The position numbers and the translations under genes were made by a program. Below the pieces are notes generated by a model. The model saw nothing but the letters and a program-made list of their open reading frames with translations. It had not been told where the DNA came from and did no database searches. A DNA stretch of 50,133 nt from Anaerolineae bacterium (GTDB taxonomy: Bacteria > Chloroflexota > Anaerolineae > Anaerolineales > E44-bin32): positions 1 through 50,133 of the forward strand of contig JAUWHR010000093.1 of assembly GCA_030605795.1 (NCBI GenBank). The letters are read 5' to 3'. This document shows, piece by piece, positions 31,817 through 40,498 of the stretch (positions are counted from its first letter, which is position 1; each line of letters begins with the position of its first letter).

Positions 31817-33937
31817 TCAAATCTTTACCTGACGCAGAGACTGTGCATTGATAGCCACAATCACGGTGCTGAGAGACATTAGCAACGCTCCCACCGCCGG
31901 CGAGAGCAAAACGCCGATGGGGGCCAGAATACCGGCTGCTAGTGGCAGGGCGATCACGTTGTACCCAGTAGCCCAAATTAAGTTCTCAATCATTTTCCGG
32001 TAACTGGCCCGGCTCAACTGGATGACCTTCACTACATCGAGCGGATTACTCTTCACCAGGATGATGCCCGCCGACTCGACCGCCACGTCAGTGCCGCTGC
32101 CAATCGCAATGCCCACATCTGCTCTCGTGAGGGCAGGTGCGTCATTGACGCCGTCTCCTACCATCGCAACCCGTTTCCCCTGACTTTGCAGTTGGGCGAC
32201 CTTCAGGTCTTTATGCTCCGGCAGCACCTCGGCAAAGTAGTGGTCGATCCCCAGTTCCTCGGCTACATTTTTAGCTACCGCCTTACTATCACCGGTCAAC
32301 ATGGCTACCTCGATGCCCATTTCGTGGAGCCGTTGCACTGTGGCGTGGCTCTCAGGTCGGATTACATCTGCCAGGGCAAACCCAGCCACCACCCGCTTGT
32401 CCTGCACAAGGTAGACCACACTCCAGCCCTTCGTGCTGGCTTCATCTCTGAAATGGGCGACTGTCTCTGGAGGCTCGATTTCAAGCATCTCCAGTAGTCG
32501 AGGACCTCCAACGTGAACGACATATCCGTTACTTGTAGCTCGCACACCTCTACCTTTGATAGCCTCGAAATTGGATACAGCGGGCAGCGAAAGCTGCCGC
32601 TTATCAGCCGTTCGTCGGATTCCGAGCGCCACCATATGTTCGGAGTCTCTTTCTATAGCTGAGGTCAGCGCCAACGCTTGATCTTCGTCCCAGCCGACGG
32701 CGACTGATATACCCACAACCCCGAACTCACCGCTGGTCAAAGTACCGGTTTTATCAAAGATTACCGTATCGATTTCGCGTGCATGCTCCAGAGCTAGGCG
32801 GTCGCGCACCAGAATGCCGTTGTTGGCGCCGATCGATGTCGTGATAGCTACTACCAGTGGGATCGCCAGTCCCAGGGCGTGAGGACAAGCGATCACTAAA
32901 ACAGTTGCCACCCGCGCGATCACGTCGACGTTAAAGCCCACTGCCACCGTCCAAGTGATGGCGGTCAGGGCAGCAACACCCAACGCAGCATAGAATAGCC
33001 AACCGGCAGCCTTGTCGGCCAGCAATTGGGTGTTGGATTTGCTTTGCTGGGCCTGCTCCACCAGGCGCATGATGCCCGCTAGAGCTGTCTGATCCCCGAT
33101 AGCATTAACCCGCACACGCAGGCTGCCATCGCCGTTGATCGTGCCGGCGATCACCTTATCCCCCGGCTGCTTTCGAACTGGCATGGATTCGCCAGTAATC
33201 ATCGACTCATTGACGTCTGACTCGCCTTCTTCCACCTCACCGTCGGCGGGAATACTTGCGCCCGGGCGGACCAAAAGCAGGTTGTCCATGCGTAGCTCGC
33301 ACACCGTCACTACTTTCGTGCTGCCGTCAGGAAGGATGAGCTCAGCGGTGTCGGGCATTAGTTTGGCCAACTCATCCAGCGCACTTGATGCCTGGCGTAC
33401 GCTGCGCATTTCGATCCAGTGACCCAACAGCATCACATCGATTAGCGTGACCAACTCCCAGAAGAAACCGGCACCTGTGGGGATAAAGAGGGTCGCCACA
33501 CTATAGGCGAGAGCCACACCGATTGCCAGGGAGATCAATGTCATCATGCCAGGTTGCCGATTGCGCAACTCCGGCACGCTCATTTGCAGGAAGGGTAAGC
33601 CGCCATATAGGAAAACGACCACGGAAAATATCGGTGTGATCCACTGGCTGCCTGGAAATGTGGGAGCGGTGAAGCCCAGCCAGCCCTGCAGCGTAGGACT
33701 GAAGATCAATGCTGGAATAGACAGAATCAGGCTAACCCAAAACCGGTTACGAAACATTTGCTCGTGGCCGGTGTGGTCCACATGGGTGCCGTGCTCAGGG
33801 CCATGACGGGCATGGTCCTCGCGCGGATCATGGCTAGAACCATGACCGGCGTAATGAGCATCATCGTGATGCTGATGGTTATCGTGGCTATTGTGGGGTT
33901 GGTGATTGTGGATAGTGTGGGGATTCTCCTTTTTCAT
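31817..33937 (-). CDS. copB: Copper-type P1B ATPase, CopB-like
   Basis: A 706-residue P-type ATPase. The first 58 or so residues are very rich in His ([12 protein letters not shown]..) and replace the usual CxxC metal domain. The membrane motif is CPH (C351) rather than CPC, the mark of the CopB (P1B-3) group. DKTGT is near residue 394, GDGVND follows near the C-terminus, and the HP motif is represented. CopB-type pumps export copper or silver from the cytoplasm. DoxX and SHOCT genes and a two-component pair follow upstream on the same strand, suggesting a metal or envelope stress unit. Confidence 0.92.
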   Translation of the reverse strand: MKKENPHTIHNHQPHNSHDNHQHHDDAHYAGHGSSHDPREDHARHGPEHGTHVDHTGHEQMFRNRFWVSLILSIPALIFSPTLQGWLGFTAPTFPGSQWITPIFSVVVFLYGGLPFLQMSVPELRNRQPGMMTLISLAIGVALAYSVATLFIPTGAGFFWELVTLIDVMLLGHWIEMRSVRQASSALDELAKLMPDTAELILPDGSTKVVTVCELRMDNLLLVRPGASIPADGEVEEGESDVNESMITGESMPVRKQPGDKVIAGTINGDGSLRVRVNAIGDQTALAGIMRLVEQAQQSKSNTQLLADKAAGWLFYAALGVAALTAITWTVAVGFNVDVIARVATVLVIACPHALGLAIPLVVAITTSIGANNGILVRDRLALEHAREIDTVIFDKTGTLTSGEFGVVGISVAVGWDEDQALALTSAIERDSEHMVALGIRRTADKRQLSLPAVSNFEAIKGRGVRATSNGYVVHVGGPRLLEMLEIEPPETVAHFRDEASTKGWSVVYLVQDKRVVAGFALADVIRPESHATVQRLHEMGIEVAMLTGDSKAVAKNVAEELGIDHYFAEVLPEHKDLKVAQLQSQGKRVAMVGDGVNDAPALTRADVGIAIGSGTDVAVESAGIILVKSNPLDVVKVIQLSRASYRKMIENLIWATGYNVIALPLAAGILAPIGVLLSPAVGALLMSLSTVIVAINAQSLRQVKI

Positions 33938-33991
33938 GTCGGTTTTTTCCTCGACTACATGCTATCTTGGTAACAGCATATTCCAACCTGG

Positions 33992-34618
33992 TTAATAATC
34001 AAGCCTGACTTGGTTGGTGTTCAATTGATCGGCTATCGCCTTCTCCTCGGAAAACCGGCCCTTGACTCGACGGTGGGCTAATAAGGGTAAAACCCAACGA
34101 TCCAGACCCCACCAACCCGCCGTTCTCCAGGCGAGAACCAACGTGGCAGCAAGGGTCAGGAGGATGGGGTTGATGCTTACTGTTCCAGCGAGTAAGTAGT
34201 TCATGTTCATGAAACCACCGAAAAAAGCTGCGATGCCGGTGAAAACACCCAGAAATAAAGCGATACCAACAAGGACCTCACCCCAGGTTACCAAGTAACT
34301 CCAGAATTCGGCGTTAGGTAGCACCAGTCTTTCCAAGAACCATGCGTACCAACCCTGCACATCCGGGTGCTCGCCACCCGTCTTAGTCAGTGCGCCGGAG
34401 ACGAAGCCACTAATGGCTACGCCGGCTTTACTGCCGATCCATACCGGATTGTTCAGCTTGCTCCAACCTGCCTGCAGCCACTGCCATCCAACGTAAAGGC
34501 GCATAAACAGCCATATCCATGCCCAGCGAACCTCATTGAATAGACTTCTGGCGAATGGCGATCCCGAAATACTTTCAACAAAGCGTTTTTGTATGATTGT
34601 GTTCCCTAGCTCACTCAT
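33992..34618 (-). CDS. DoxX-family membrane protein
   Basis: A 208-residue protein with about four membrane helices, RLYVGWQWLQAGWSKLNNP at the start and the DoxX-type segments GWYAWFLERLVLPN and GEVLVGIALFLG. DoxX proteins occur near thiosulfate:quinone oxidoreductases (DoxDA) and in redox-stress membrane complexes in other bacteria. The gene is on the same strand just upstream, in transcription, of copB. Whether it handles sulfur or acts in stress cannot be told. Confidence 0.87.
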   Translation of the reverse strand: MSELGNTIIQKRFVESISGSPFARSLFNEVRWAWIWLFMRLYVGWQWLQAGWSKLNNPVWIGSKAGVAISGFVSGALTKTGGEHPDVQGWYAWFLERLVLPNAEFWSYLVTWGEVLVGIALFLGVFTGIAAFFGGFMNMNYLLAGTVSINPILLTLAATLVLAWRTAGWWGLDRWVLPLLAHRRVKGRFSEEKAIADQLNTNQVRLDY

Positions 34619-34721
34619 GGCCGTGCTCCTTTTAATTTATTGGAGTTGTTTCATCTACTGGCGTATTGTGCGTCATTCGTTCACTATTATTCTTTCGCAC
34701 TCCTCGAAGCGGTCGCTTGAG

Positions 34722-34979
34722 CTAGTCCACCAGGTTAAGGCGCATTTCATCGAACTCAGCCTTTGAAACCTCGCCGCGGGCATAGCGTCGCTTGAGAATC
34801 TCCTGTGGCGACTGCGAAAGGTCATTGCGCCCTTCGCTGGAGTGTGATGACGAGCTACCCACTACCTTTGGGAAAATCCTACCCAACACCCACACGGCTA
34901 AAGCGATTATCGCCACCCAGAAAACAGTCATCAATATGAGGCCAAATCCTCCAAACCCGAAACCCATCATGGTGTTCAC
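34722..34979 (-). CDS. Small membrane protein with C-terminal SHOCT domain
   Basis: An 85-residue protein: a glycine-rich start, one membrane helix (about residues 15-35), a serine-rich linker, and a final SHOCT-like segment (SPQEILKRRYARGEVSKAEFDEMR). SHOCT domains are short oligomerising C-terminal pieces. These proteins often stand near metal transporters; this one is next to doxX and the two-component genes. Confidence 0.85.
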   Translation of the reverse strand: MNTMMGFGFGGFGLILMTVFWVAIIALAVWVLGRIFPKVVGSSSSHSSEGRNDLSQSPQEILKRRYARGEVSKAEFDEMRLNLVD

Positions 34980-35039
34980 CTACCTTTATTTGTATTAAGT
35001 CACGAGGTAGCTACTTTCTATCCATCGTGCTGGCATAAG

Positions 35040-35066
35040 AATAGCCTGCCATCATGACAGGCTATT
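35040..35066. terminator. Hairpin after the two-component operon
   Basis: AATAGCCTG (35040-35048) pairs with CAGGCTATT (35058-35066) in the gap between the histidine kinase gene and the SHOCT gene. On the minus strand the stem is followed by TTCTTAT only, so it is a moderate candidate for the end of the kinase transcript. Confidence 0.55.
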
Positions 35067-35103
35067 GAAGCTTTTATAAAGGTTAGATGACAAATTTAAT
35101 ACG

Positions 35104-36219
35104 TCAGGGAGCTTGAGGGAGGGTAAAAGTGAAGGTGCTGCCCTGATTAGGGCCATGGCTCTCAGCACTGATGTGCCCTCCGTGAGCCTCTACGAGGTGT
35201 TTAGCGATCGTCAGGCCGATTCCGCTGCCGCCGCCGGATCTCGAGCGTGATTTATCCACCCGGTAAAAGCGGTCGAAGATGTGGGGTAAATGCTCAGGCG
35301 AGATGCCGATACCGCTATCCTGCACGGCGACGATAACCTCTCGACCCTCGCACCGTGCCTGGACTGTCACCTTGCCCCCCGAGGGCGTGTACTGTAAAGC
35401 GTTGCCCAGTAAGTTGAGCAGCACCTGGATGATTCGGTCGGGGTCAGCCCGGATAGGAGGTATATCGGCGGAGACTTTGATGTGAAGATTGACGTCTTTA
35501 TCCCCGAACTGGGGGCGCAAGCGATCTGCGGCGATGTGGATCAGCTTGGCCGGGGAAACGGATCTGAGGTCAAGAGAGATCTGACCAGCCTCGGCGCGGG
35601 ACAGTTCCTGGAGGTCATGAATCAACCGCTGGAGCCGGGCGACTTCGCGCTGGACGTCCACGTAAGTGGACGGCTCAGACGGCAATACACCATCAACCAA
35701 CCCCTCCATGATGCTTTTAATGCTGCTGAGGGGGGTGCGCAACTCATGGGCTACGTCACCAATCAGCTCCAGACGACGCCGTTCTGTCTGCTCCAGGGTC
35801 GTGGCCATACGGTTAAAGGTCTGCGCCAATGCTCCTAATTCGTCCTCGCTGGAGACCTGGACCCGTTCATGGAATTCACCGGCGGCAATACGCTGGCTGG
35901 CAAACATAATTTGCCGGATGGGATCGATGATCCGTCGAGCGACGAAAGAACTCGTGATCAGGGCCGCCAGGGAAGCAGCCACGGCAGCCACGGTCATAAT
36001 TTCGTTGACCGCAGCTAGGAAGTTTTCACGCAGGTCGGCTGCCAGGGCCGGATTGTCACCTAGCAGGGATTCCATAAGGGCGACGTGATGTTGCAGGGCC
36101 GTGGGGGCGTGAAACTTGGCAGTTCCGGCGAGGACTACAACTCCTACCACCACGATAACAAGGTAGGAGAGAAAAAGCTTGTATCCTAATCGTTGCTGGA
36201 TAGCTGTCAGTAAATTCAT
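35104..36219 (-). CDS. Sensor histidine kinase
   Basis: A 371-residue kinase: an N-terminal membrane helix, an extracytoplasmic loop of about 60 residues, a second helix (about 75-95), a HAMP domain (RRIIDPIRQIMFASQRIAAGE), the dimerisation helix with DVAHELRTPLS (His near 157), and the ATPase domain with N, G1 and G2 boxes (LLNLLGNALQYTP, DSGIGI, GGSGIGL). The sensor loop has no recognised domain. The start overlaps the response regulator stop by 4 nt. Its place beside copB, doxX and the iron transporter gene suggests metal or redox sensing, which is inference. Confidence 0.93.
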   Translation of the reverse strand: MNLLTAIQQRLGYKLFLSYLVIVVVGVVVLAGTAKFHAPTALQHHVALMESLLGDNPALAADLRENFLAAVNEIMTVAAVAASLAALITSSFVARRIIDPIRQIMFASQRIAAGEFHERVQVSSEDELGALAQTFNRMATTLEQTERRRLELIGDVAHELRTPLSSIKSIMEGLVDGVLPSEPSTYVDVQREVARLQRLIHDLQELSRAEAGQISLDLRSVSPAKLIHIAADRLRPQFGDKDVNLHIKVSADIPPIRADPDRIIQVLLNLLGNALQYTPSGGKVTVQARCEGREVIVAVQDSGIGISPEHLPHIFDRFYRVDKSRSRSGGGSGIGLTIAKHLVEAHGGHISAESHGPNQGSTFTFTLPQAP

Positions 36220-36908
36220 GTGAGTTCATCCTCAAAGCGATAGCCGGCGCCACGCACGGTGACAATCAATGTAGGGTTCCCAGGGTCATCCTCCATCTTC
36301 TTACGGATGCGCCCGATGTGGACATCCACAACCCGTTCGTCTCCGTAATAGTTATGCCCCCACACCTGTTCGATGAGTTGCTCCCTACTCAGAACCAAAC
36401 CCCGATGACGGGCGAGAACATGTAGAATCTCAAACTCGATGGTGGTCAGCTCGATAAGTTCATCATCCTTCCAGATCTTGTGTGCATTAAGATCGATATG
36501 CAGACGGCGGAAGGACAGAGCCGGTTCGGAAATGATACCGCCTCGTCCCCGACGCAGAATGGCCTTGACTCTAGCGACCAATTCCCTGGGGCTGAACGGC
36601 TTGGTCAGATAATCATCCGCGCCTACACTCAATCCCACGATCTTGTCAGTTTCGTCGGCTTTGGCTGTCAGCATCAAGACGTACACGTCGGATTCCTTAT
36701 GTAGGGTGCGGAGCACCTCAATACCATCCATATCGGGCAACATAATGTCCAATATTACTAAATCCGGTCGGAAGGAGCGGGCTGCTTTGAGGGCGCTGGG
36801 CCCATCGGTGGCAGCATGAACAGTGTAGCCTTCGTTCTCCAAGTATGCCCGTACCGTTTTGACGATAGCTGGCTCGTCATCGACTACCAGAATTGTGGCG
36901 TAGCTCAT
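36216..36908 (-). CDS. OmpR-family response regulator
   Basis: A 230-residue protein with a receiver domain (VDDEP, phosphorylation Asp in VILDIMLPDMDG, Lys in LTKPFSPREL) and a C-terminal winged-helix DNA-binding domain (VDVHIGRIRKK). A longer start at 36929 is possible; the ATG at 36908 gives the usual MSYATILVVDDE start and has purines upstream. The kinase gene follows with a 4-nt overlap, so the two are translated together. Confidence 0.94.
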   Translation of the reverse strand: MSYATILVVDDEPAIVKTVRAYLENEGYTVHAATDGPSALKAARSFRPDLVILDIMLPDMDGIEVLRTLHKESDVYVLMLTAKADETDKIVGLSVGADDYLTKPFSPRELVARVKAILRRGRGGIISEPALSFRRLHIDLNAHKIWKDDELIELTTIEFEILHVLARHRGLVLSREQLIEQVWGHNYYGDERVVDVHIGRIRKKMEDDPGNPTLIVTVRGAGYRFEDELT

Positions 36909-37053
36909 ATCCCTCTCCATAATAAGCAATCGGCAGTAAATGGTTAAACTAGGTGCTCATCGGCGCTCAGTGTGATTGAGGTATGCTTGTCTTCGAGCCC
37001 CCAGCATTCGTCCTGGGATTAATGCATTCTTGAGAAGGTGTATAAGCGACAGA

Positions 37054-37926
37054 TCAAATTTCAATGTCTAGAAAAGAGCGAATGATAAATCCGACGAATA
37101 AGCTCAACGCTGCCACACCAAGACTAAGCCCAGCCATCTCAAAGAAGCGTCTCTTAAACGAAACGTCCTTGGCAACGGAGATGTAGTAATTGAAGAAAGC
37201 GATAATCAAGATCGCAGCGGATAATGTACAACCCAAACAAACATAGAAGTTCTCCAGCACCAGATATGGCAGGATAAGAATAAGCACGGTCACGACATAC
37301 GTTCCGCCGGTATAGATTGAAGCCTTTACCGGGTTCTTGGTGGTCTCTTCAGACTTTGTGGAGAGGTATTCCGATGCTCCCATGGATAAGGCCGCGGCGA
37401 TGCCGGTAATTGAACCTGTCAGGGCGATCAGTTTGGTGTCTTGGAGGGCAAAAGTAAAGCCGGCAAGGGCTCCGGTCAGTTCCACGAGTGCATCATTAAG
37501 GCCTAACACAATAGATCCTATATAACGGAGCCGTTCTTCATCCAGCAGTTTGATCAAAGCGTTCTCATGCTCGTTTTCATCGCGAATAATGGCCTCAGCT
37601 TGGTGGATCATCACTCGCAGTTGTTCGTAATTGTCCTGAGCGTTTTCCTCACCCCTCTCCATAAGCTTGATACCGAAAGTGAAGCCGAAGATACGACTGA
37701 TCAAGTAATACTTCCAGATCATAAAATTGTCGGGTTTAACATCCTTCTGGGTATAAGTTCGCCAGTCTTGATAGTGTCTGAGCTCATCATCGGCAATCTT
37801 TTCCAGAATCTGCCTGTCTTCAGATGATTTGACCGTCCTGGCCAACATTTTATAGATGTGATGTTCGGTAATTTCATTTTTCTGGTAAACCAACAGTTGC
37901 TCTCGCAACTCATTGCTAATATCCAC
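37054..37926 (-). CDS. Ferritin-like/VIT fusion iron or manganese transporter
   Basis: A 290-residue protein. The first 130 residues form a ferritin-like helical bundle with metal-type motifs (ITEHHIYK, DDELRHY, RDENEHENA). The C-terminal half is a VIT1/CCC1 transporter with five helices (SIVLGLNDALVELTGALAG, GASEYLSTKSE). In characterised relatives (MbfA-like and Er-VIT proteins) the ferritin part feeds iron to the membrane part for export. I prefer GTG at 37926, which has AAGGAG (37933-37938) at good distance; the longer frame adds 18 unrelated residues. It fits an iron-limiting oxygen response in this island. Confidence 0.9.
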   Translation of the reverse strand: MDISNELREQLLVYQKNEITEHHIYKMLARTVKSSEDRQILEKIADDELRHYQDWRTYTQKDVKPDNFMIWKYYLISRIFGFTFGIKLMERGEENAQDNYEQLRVMIHQAEAIIRDENEHENALIKLLDEERLRYIGSIVLGLNDALVELTGALAGFTFALQDTKLIALTGSITGIAAALSMGASEYLSTKSEETTKNPVKASIYTGGTYVVTVLILILPYLVLENFYVCLGCTLSAAILIIAFFNYYISVAKDVSFKRRFFEMAGLSLGVAALSLFVGFIIRSFLDIEI

Positions 37927-38009
37927 TTTTTTGTCTCCTTCGATGGGGTATCTAGAAACCTCGGGTGATTGGCCATACAAATCCTGAAGCTGAGTGTACC
38001 TCTTTCAAA

Positions 38010-38042
38010 AGGTGACCGGCACTTTGGAAGTGCCGGTCACCT
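38010..38042. repeat. Perfect 15-bp inverted repeat with 3-nt loop
   Basis: AGGTGACCGGCACTT-tgg-AAGTGCCGGTCACCT is a perfect stem between the VIT gene and the broken flavodiiron gene. There is no T-run on either side, so it is not a typical terminator. It may be an operator, a protein-binding site or a mobile-element relic. Confidence 0.7.
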
Positions 38043-38190
38043 ATGTCAATACCAACCTAGATCAAGATGCTCTACTTGTAACATTTCATATTCTCCAAAA
38101 GCATTACAGAGTACTTACAGAATGATTTGATTAACTGAAGGACACTCTACATTTCTCTCCCCTGCTAATTTACATCTCCCTCTTCGCCTT

Positions 38191-38511
38191 CTACTCCACT
38201 ACACCGCCCGTCTTGATGAGCCGGGTAAAACGAGCGCCAAGCTGCTTGCCCTTCCTCAGGTTTTCCTCTGTTGGACCGCCGATAAACTCCAAAGTGTCAA
38301 CCATCTCCCATTTGAGTGGCTCGATGATCCGCTTGAGATGCTTTTTAGCGCCTTGGTCAAGTCGACGATGGCCTTTTTTTTCATTGTCGGTCAAGTAGGA
38401 GTTGTAAGAAACACCTTCATCAGTGATAGGCTATAGCCCCTCGAATAGGTCTGTTGTGCGGTCGTTAACGCCGATCCAGTAAATATCAGGTTTGATCTCG
38501 ATGGGAAGCAT
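38191..38511 (-). pseudogene. Flavodiiron protein remnant: N- and C-terminal parts with the middle deleted
   Basis: The frame from ATG 38511 reads IKPDIYWIGVNDRTTDLFEGL, then TAG (38433-38431), then PITDEGVSYNSYL, which is the start of flavodiiron (FprA-type) proteins; the TAG sits at the usual tryptophan. Without a frame change it continues to DNEKKGHRRLD and then a C-terminal part (KHLKRIIEPLKWEMV..GGPTEENLRK) that matches the end of flavodiiron proteins. About 300 residues with the diiron and most of the flavin domain are missing. Flavodiiron proteins reduce O2 or NO, so an oxygen-reductase was lost from this island. Confidence 0.7.
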
Positions 38512-38524
38512 GATTCCTCATGCT

Positions 38525-38929
38525 CTATTCGAGTAGTCGCTTTTGGCCGGTTAATGATTGAATGTCGGTGATGTTTTGACTTGCCTCCAAGCAACCAAGG
38601 TATTTGCCAGCGGAGTCACGCAGCGCGTAATACTCGATTAGGACCTTTTGCTGCTCATCATCTGGGCCGATGGGAAGATCAATCCAAAAGCGCGCCTTTT
38701 CCCTGCTCCCCGCTTTCATTTCCTGCAGAATTGTTTCGACCTTGTCGAGACTTCTTTTGGGGTGGCAATTACGAACATCTCGGCCAACAACCCCAGTTGG
38801 TCTCTTGAATATTCTTGTTTCGTGTTTATTCCATGCCAACACCTTGTCATTCTCGTCAACAACCGAGAATTCAATAGGTATTGTTTCGAGAACTGCTTCG
38901 AGTACATTCTCGGGTAGTTTTCCTATCAT
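38525..38929 (-). CDS. Stand-alone PAS-domain protein (DUF438-type PAS)
   Basis: A 134-residue protein with a single PAS domain. The block FKRPTGVVGRDVRNCHPKRS and the end SQNITDIQSLTGQKRLL match the PAS domain of the 407-residue DUF438 protein of this island (RLVQLCHPQKSV, TQDITDIRKLEGEKRL). AGGAG precedes the ATG. It has no output domain, so it may bind a ligand or a partner and could be a detached copy of that PAS. The bound cofactor is unknown. Confidence 0.8.
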   Translation of the reverse strand: MIGKLPENVLEAVLETIPIEFSVVDENDKVLAWNKHETRIFKRPTGVVGRDVRNCHPKRSLDKVETILQEMKAGSREKARFWIDLPIGPDDEQQKVLIEYYALRDSAGKYLGCLEASQNITDIQSLTGQKRLLE

Positions 38930-38997
38930 CTTTCTTTTCTCCTGTATGGAGCCTTAGCTAATATTCGATGTGTCAGCTTCGTGAAAATCTGGGATGC

Positions 38998-39600
38998 TTA
39001 TGGGTCCACCCCTGGGTTCCATACCTCCCAGACTTTCCCCACCAAGTCCGGCCCAGGCTTGAGGGTCGGTTTGCCTGGCTGCCAACCAGACGGTGTGACC
39101 TCGCCGGTGGATCGGACATGCTGGTAAGCCTTTAACTGGCGGATCAATTCATCCGGATTGCGCCCCACTGGTGGAGTGAGTACTTCCATAGCTTGAACGA
39201 TCCCATCGGGATCGATGATGAAGCGTCCCCGGATGTCAACTCCTGCTTCAGCATCGTATACACCATACTCGGTGCCAATGCGCCCGCCAGGGTCGGATAG
39301 CATGGGATAGGGGATGCCGCCATCAACCATCTTAGATAGCTCAACCTCGTTCCATACCTTATGGGTAAATTTACTATCGGTGTTAATCGATAATACTTCG
39401 GCGCCCAATTTCTTCAACTCTGGATACTTGACGGCAACTGCCGACAGCTCCGTCGGTCAAACGAAGGTGAAATCGCCGGGGTAAAAACAGAGAATTACCC
39501 ATTGGCCCTTATAGTCTGAGAGTTTAATCGTCTTGAAGCCCCCATCCACGTAGGCATTCGTCTCAAAATCAGGAGCTGGTTTGCCAACTTGAATGTTCAT
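38998..39600 (-). CDS. Peroxiredoxin with in-frame UGA at the peroxidatic cysteine (selenoprotein), no resolving cysteine
   Basis: From ATG 39600 (AAGGAGG upstream) the frame has 201 codons with one UGA at codon 48 (39459-39457). Around it the protein reads [15 protein letters not shown], the peroxidatic motif of AhpC/Prx1 enzymes with U in place of Cys. The rest ([36 protein letters not shown]) is a complete peroxiredoxin. The second, resolving cysteine of 2-Cys enzymes, normally in GEVCPAGW, is GEVTPSGW here. Such enzymes reduce peroxides; this one would need an outside thiol or the glutaredoxin-like selenoprotein to recycle it. A gene finder would call only the 139-residue part after UGA. 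Confidence 0.82.
39430..39454 (-). promoter_or_regulatory. Candidate SECIS stem-loop of the peroxiredoxin gene
   Basis: Minus strand GACGG-AGCTG-TCGG-CAGTT-g-CCGTC forms a 10-bp stem (one G-U pair, one bulged G) with loop TCGG, starting 2 nt after the UGA. The loop is about 12 nt after UGA, a little closer than the usual 16 or more, so another fold may also be used. Confidence 0.5.
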
Positions 39601-39639
39601 TTCTTAAACCTCCTTTTGTACTTGCGTATCCATCATAGC

Positions 39640-39850
39640 CTAGAATTCCTGATACTTGTCCTTGGGTAAACCGCAGACAGGGCACTTCTCTGGGGCCTCA
39701 TCGATTACAGTAGGGCGCAGACAGGACAGACAAAAACCGGTGCAGATTCGATGTCCTTGCCTGCTATTATCGCCTCTCTGGCTTTGGTGTACATGACCTC
39801 ATGGATCTTCTCAGCTTTTAGGGCATAGTAAAATCTGCGGATCGCACCCT
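39640..39850 (-). pseudogene. Rubrerythrin C-terminal fragment with frameshift
   Basis: This stretch is nearly the same as the end of the intact rubrerythrin gene at 49425-49928. It codes FYYALKAEKIHEVMYT, AIIAGKDIES, FVCPVC and, after a frame change, EKCPVCGLPKDKYQEF. One base is missing inside the zinc-ribbon (GCCCT for GGCCAT), which puts a stop in frame, and the 5' part is replaced by unrelated sequence just beyond 39850. It must be a decayed copy. The segment 39851-39940 carries no recognisable gene. Confidence 0.8.
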
Positions 39851-39940
39851 ATTCGGGCCGCAGGTTGATACCCATCGTTTGCAGCACGCCCGCCGTCATC
39901 GGGATGGCAACCACTGGGCGGTGGGGTGGCTTAGGTTCTC

Positions 39941-40408
39941 CTACAGCATCATCGCCAGCCGGCGCAGATGGGTCTTCTCCTCGCGGATGACGCCGGAGAT
40001 GGCGTCCCGATCGGCCTTGCCCACCATCTCGCGCAGGTCGTAGAAGAACAGCAACGTGTCCTTCTCGAAGCCCATTGCCGCTCGCAGCGCCATCTCCCGG
40101 TCCTGGGCCTGCTCGGCCAGGGCCAATGCCTTATCCGGCCCGGCGAAGAAAGCATTATCGAGCGCGGCCTGGAGGTAGGCCTGGTACTCGTCGTACATAG
40201 CTGTGGGCAGTTTAGGGGCTAGTTTCACCCCGCCCAGCATCTTTTGGAACACAAGGTAGTGTCCCCGCTCCTGCGCGGCTAGGTCCTCGAAAAGCACCTT
40301 CATTTTGGGGTCGGCGCTCTTGACGGCCACGGCATTGTAAAATGTCTCGCCGTTCTTCTCGATCTCCATCGCCATTTCGAGTGCTTCGGCAGCGGTGAAA
40401 ACAGCCAT
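39941..40408 (-). CDS. Ferritin-like rubrerythrin-family protein
   Basis: A 155-residue four-helix protein with diiron-type motifs: EIEKNGETFY (first Glu), LAAQERGHYLVF (E..H), and REEKTHLRRL at the end. It has no rubredoxin-type cysteines, so it is a short member of the rubrerythrin/erythrin group. Likely role: peroxide reduction or iron handling. AAGGAGG precedes the ATG. The gene is G+C-richer than the flanking fragments. Confidence 0.85.
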   Translation of the reverse strand: MAVFTAAEALEMAMEIEKNGETFYNAVAVKSADPKMKVLFEDLAAQERGHYLVFQKMLGGVKLAPKLPTAMYDEYQAYLQAALDNAFFAGPDKALALAEQAQDREMALRAAMGFEKDTLLFFYDLREMVGKADRDAISGVIREEKTHLRRLAMML

Positions 40409-40498
40409 CCTTTCTTCCTCCTTTTTTAGTGAGGACGCAGACTCACACAGATAAGACCAAGAATCAACCCCTATCTGCGTGCATCTGCGTCCTATGGG

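Noticed and set aside
38431-38433. In-frame TAG in the flavodiiron remnant as possible pyrrolysine
   Set aside because: The codon stands at a normal tryptophan, a single base away from TGG, and the gene has a large deletion. Decay is the simpler reading.
39457-39459. UGA in the peroxiredoxin as a plain nonsense mutation
   Set aside because: The rest of the frame, ribosome site and motifs are intact, the UGA is exactly at the catalytic Cys, and a second gene in the same island shows the same pattern.
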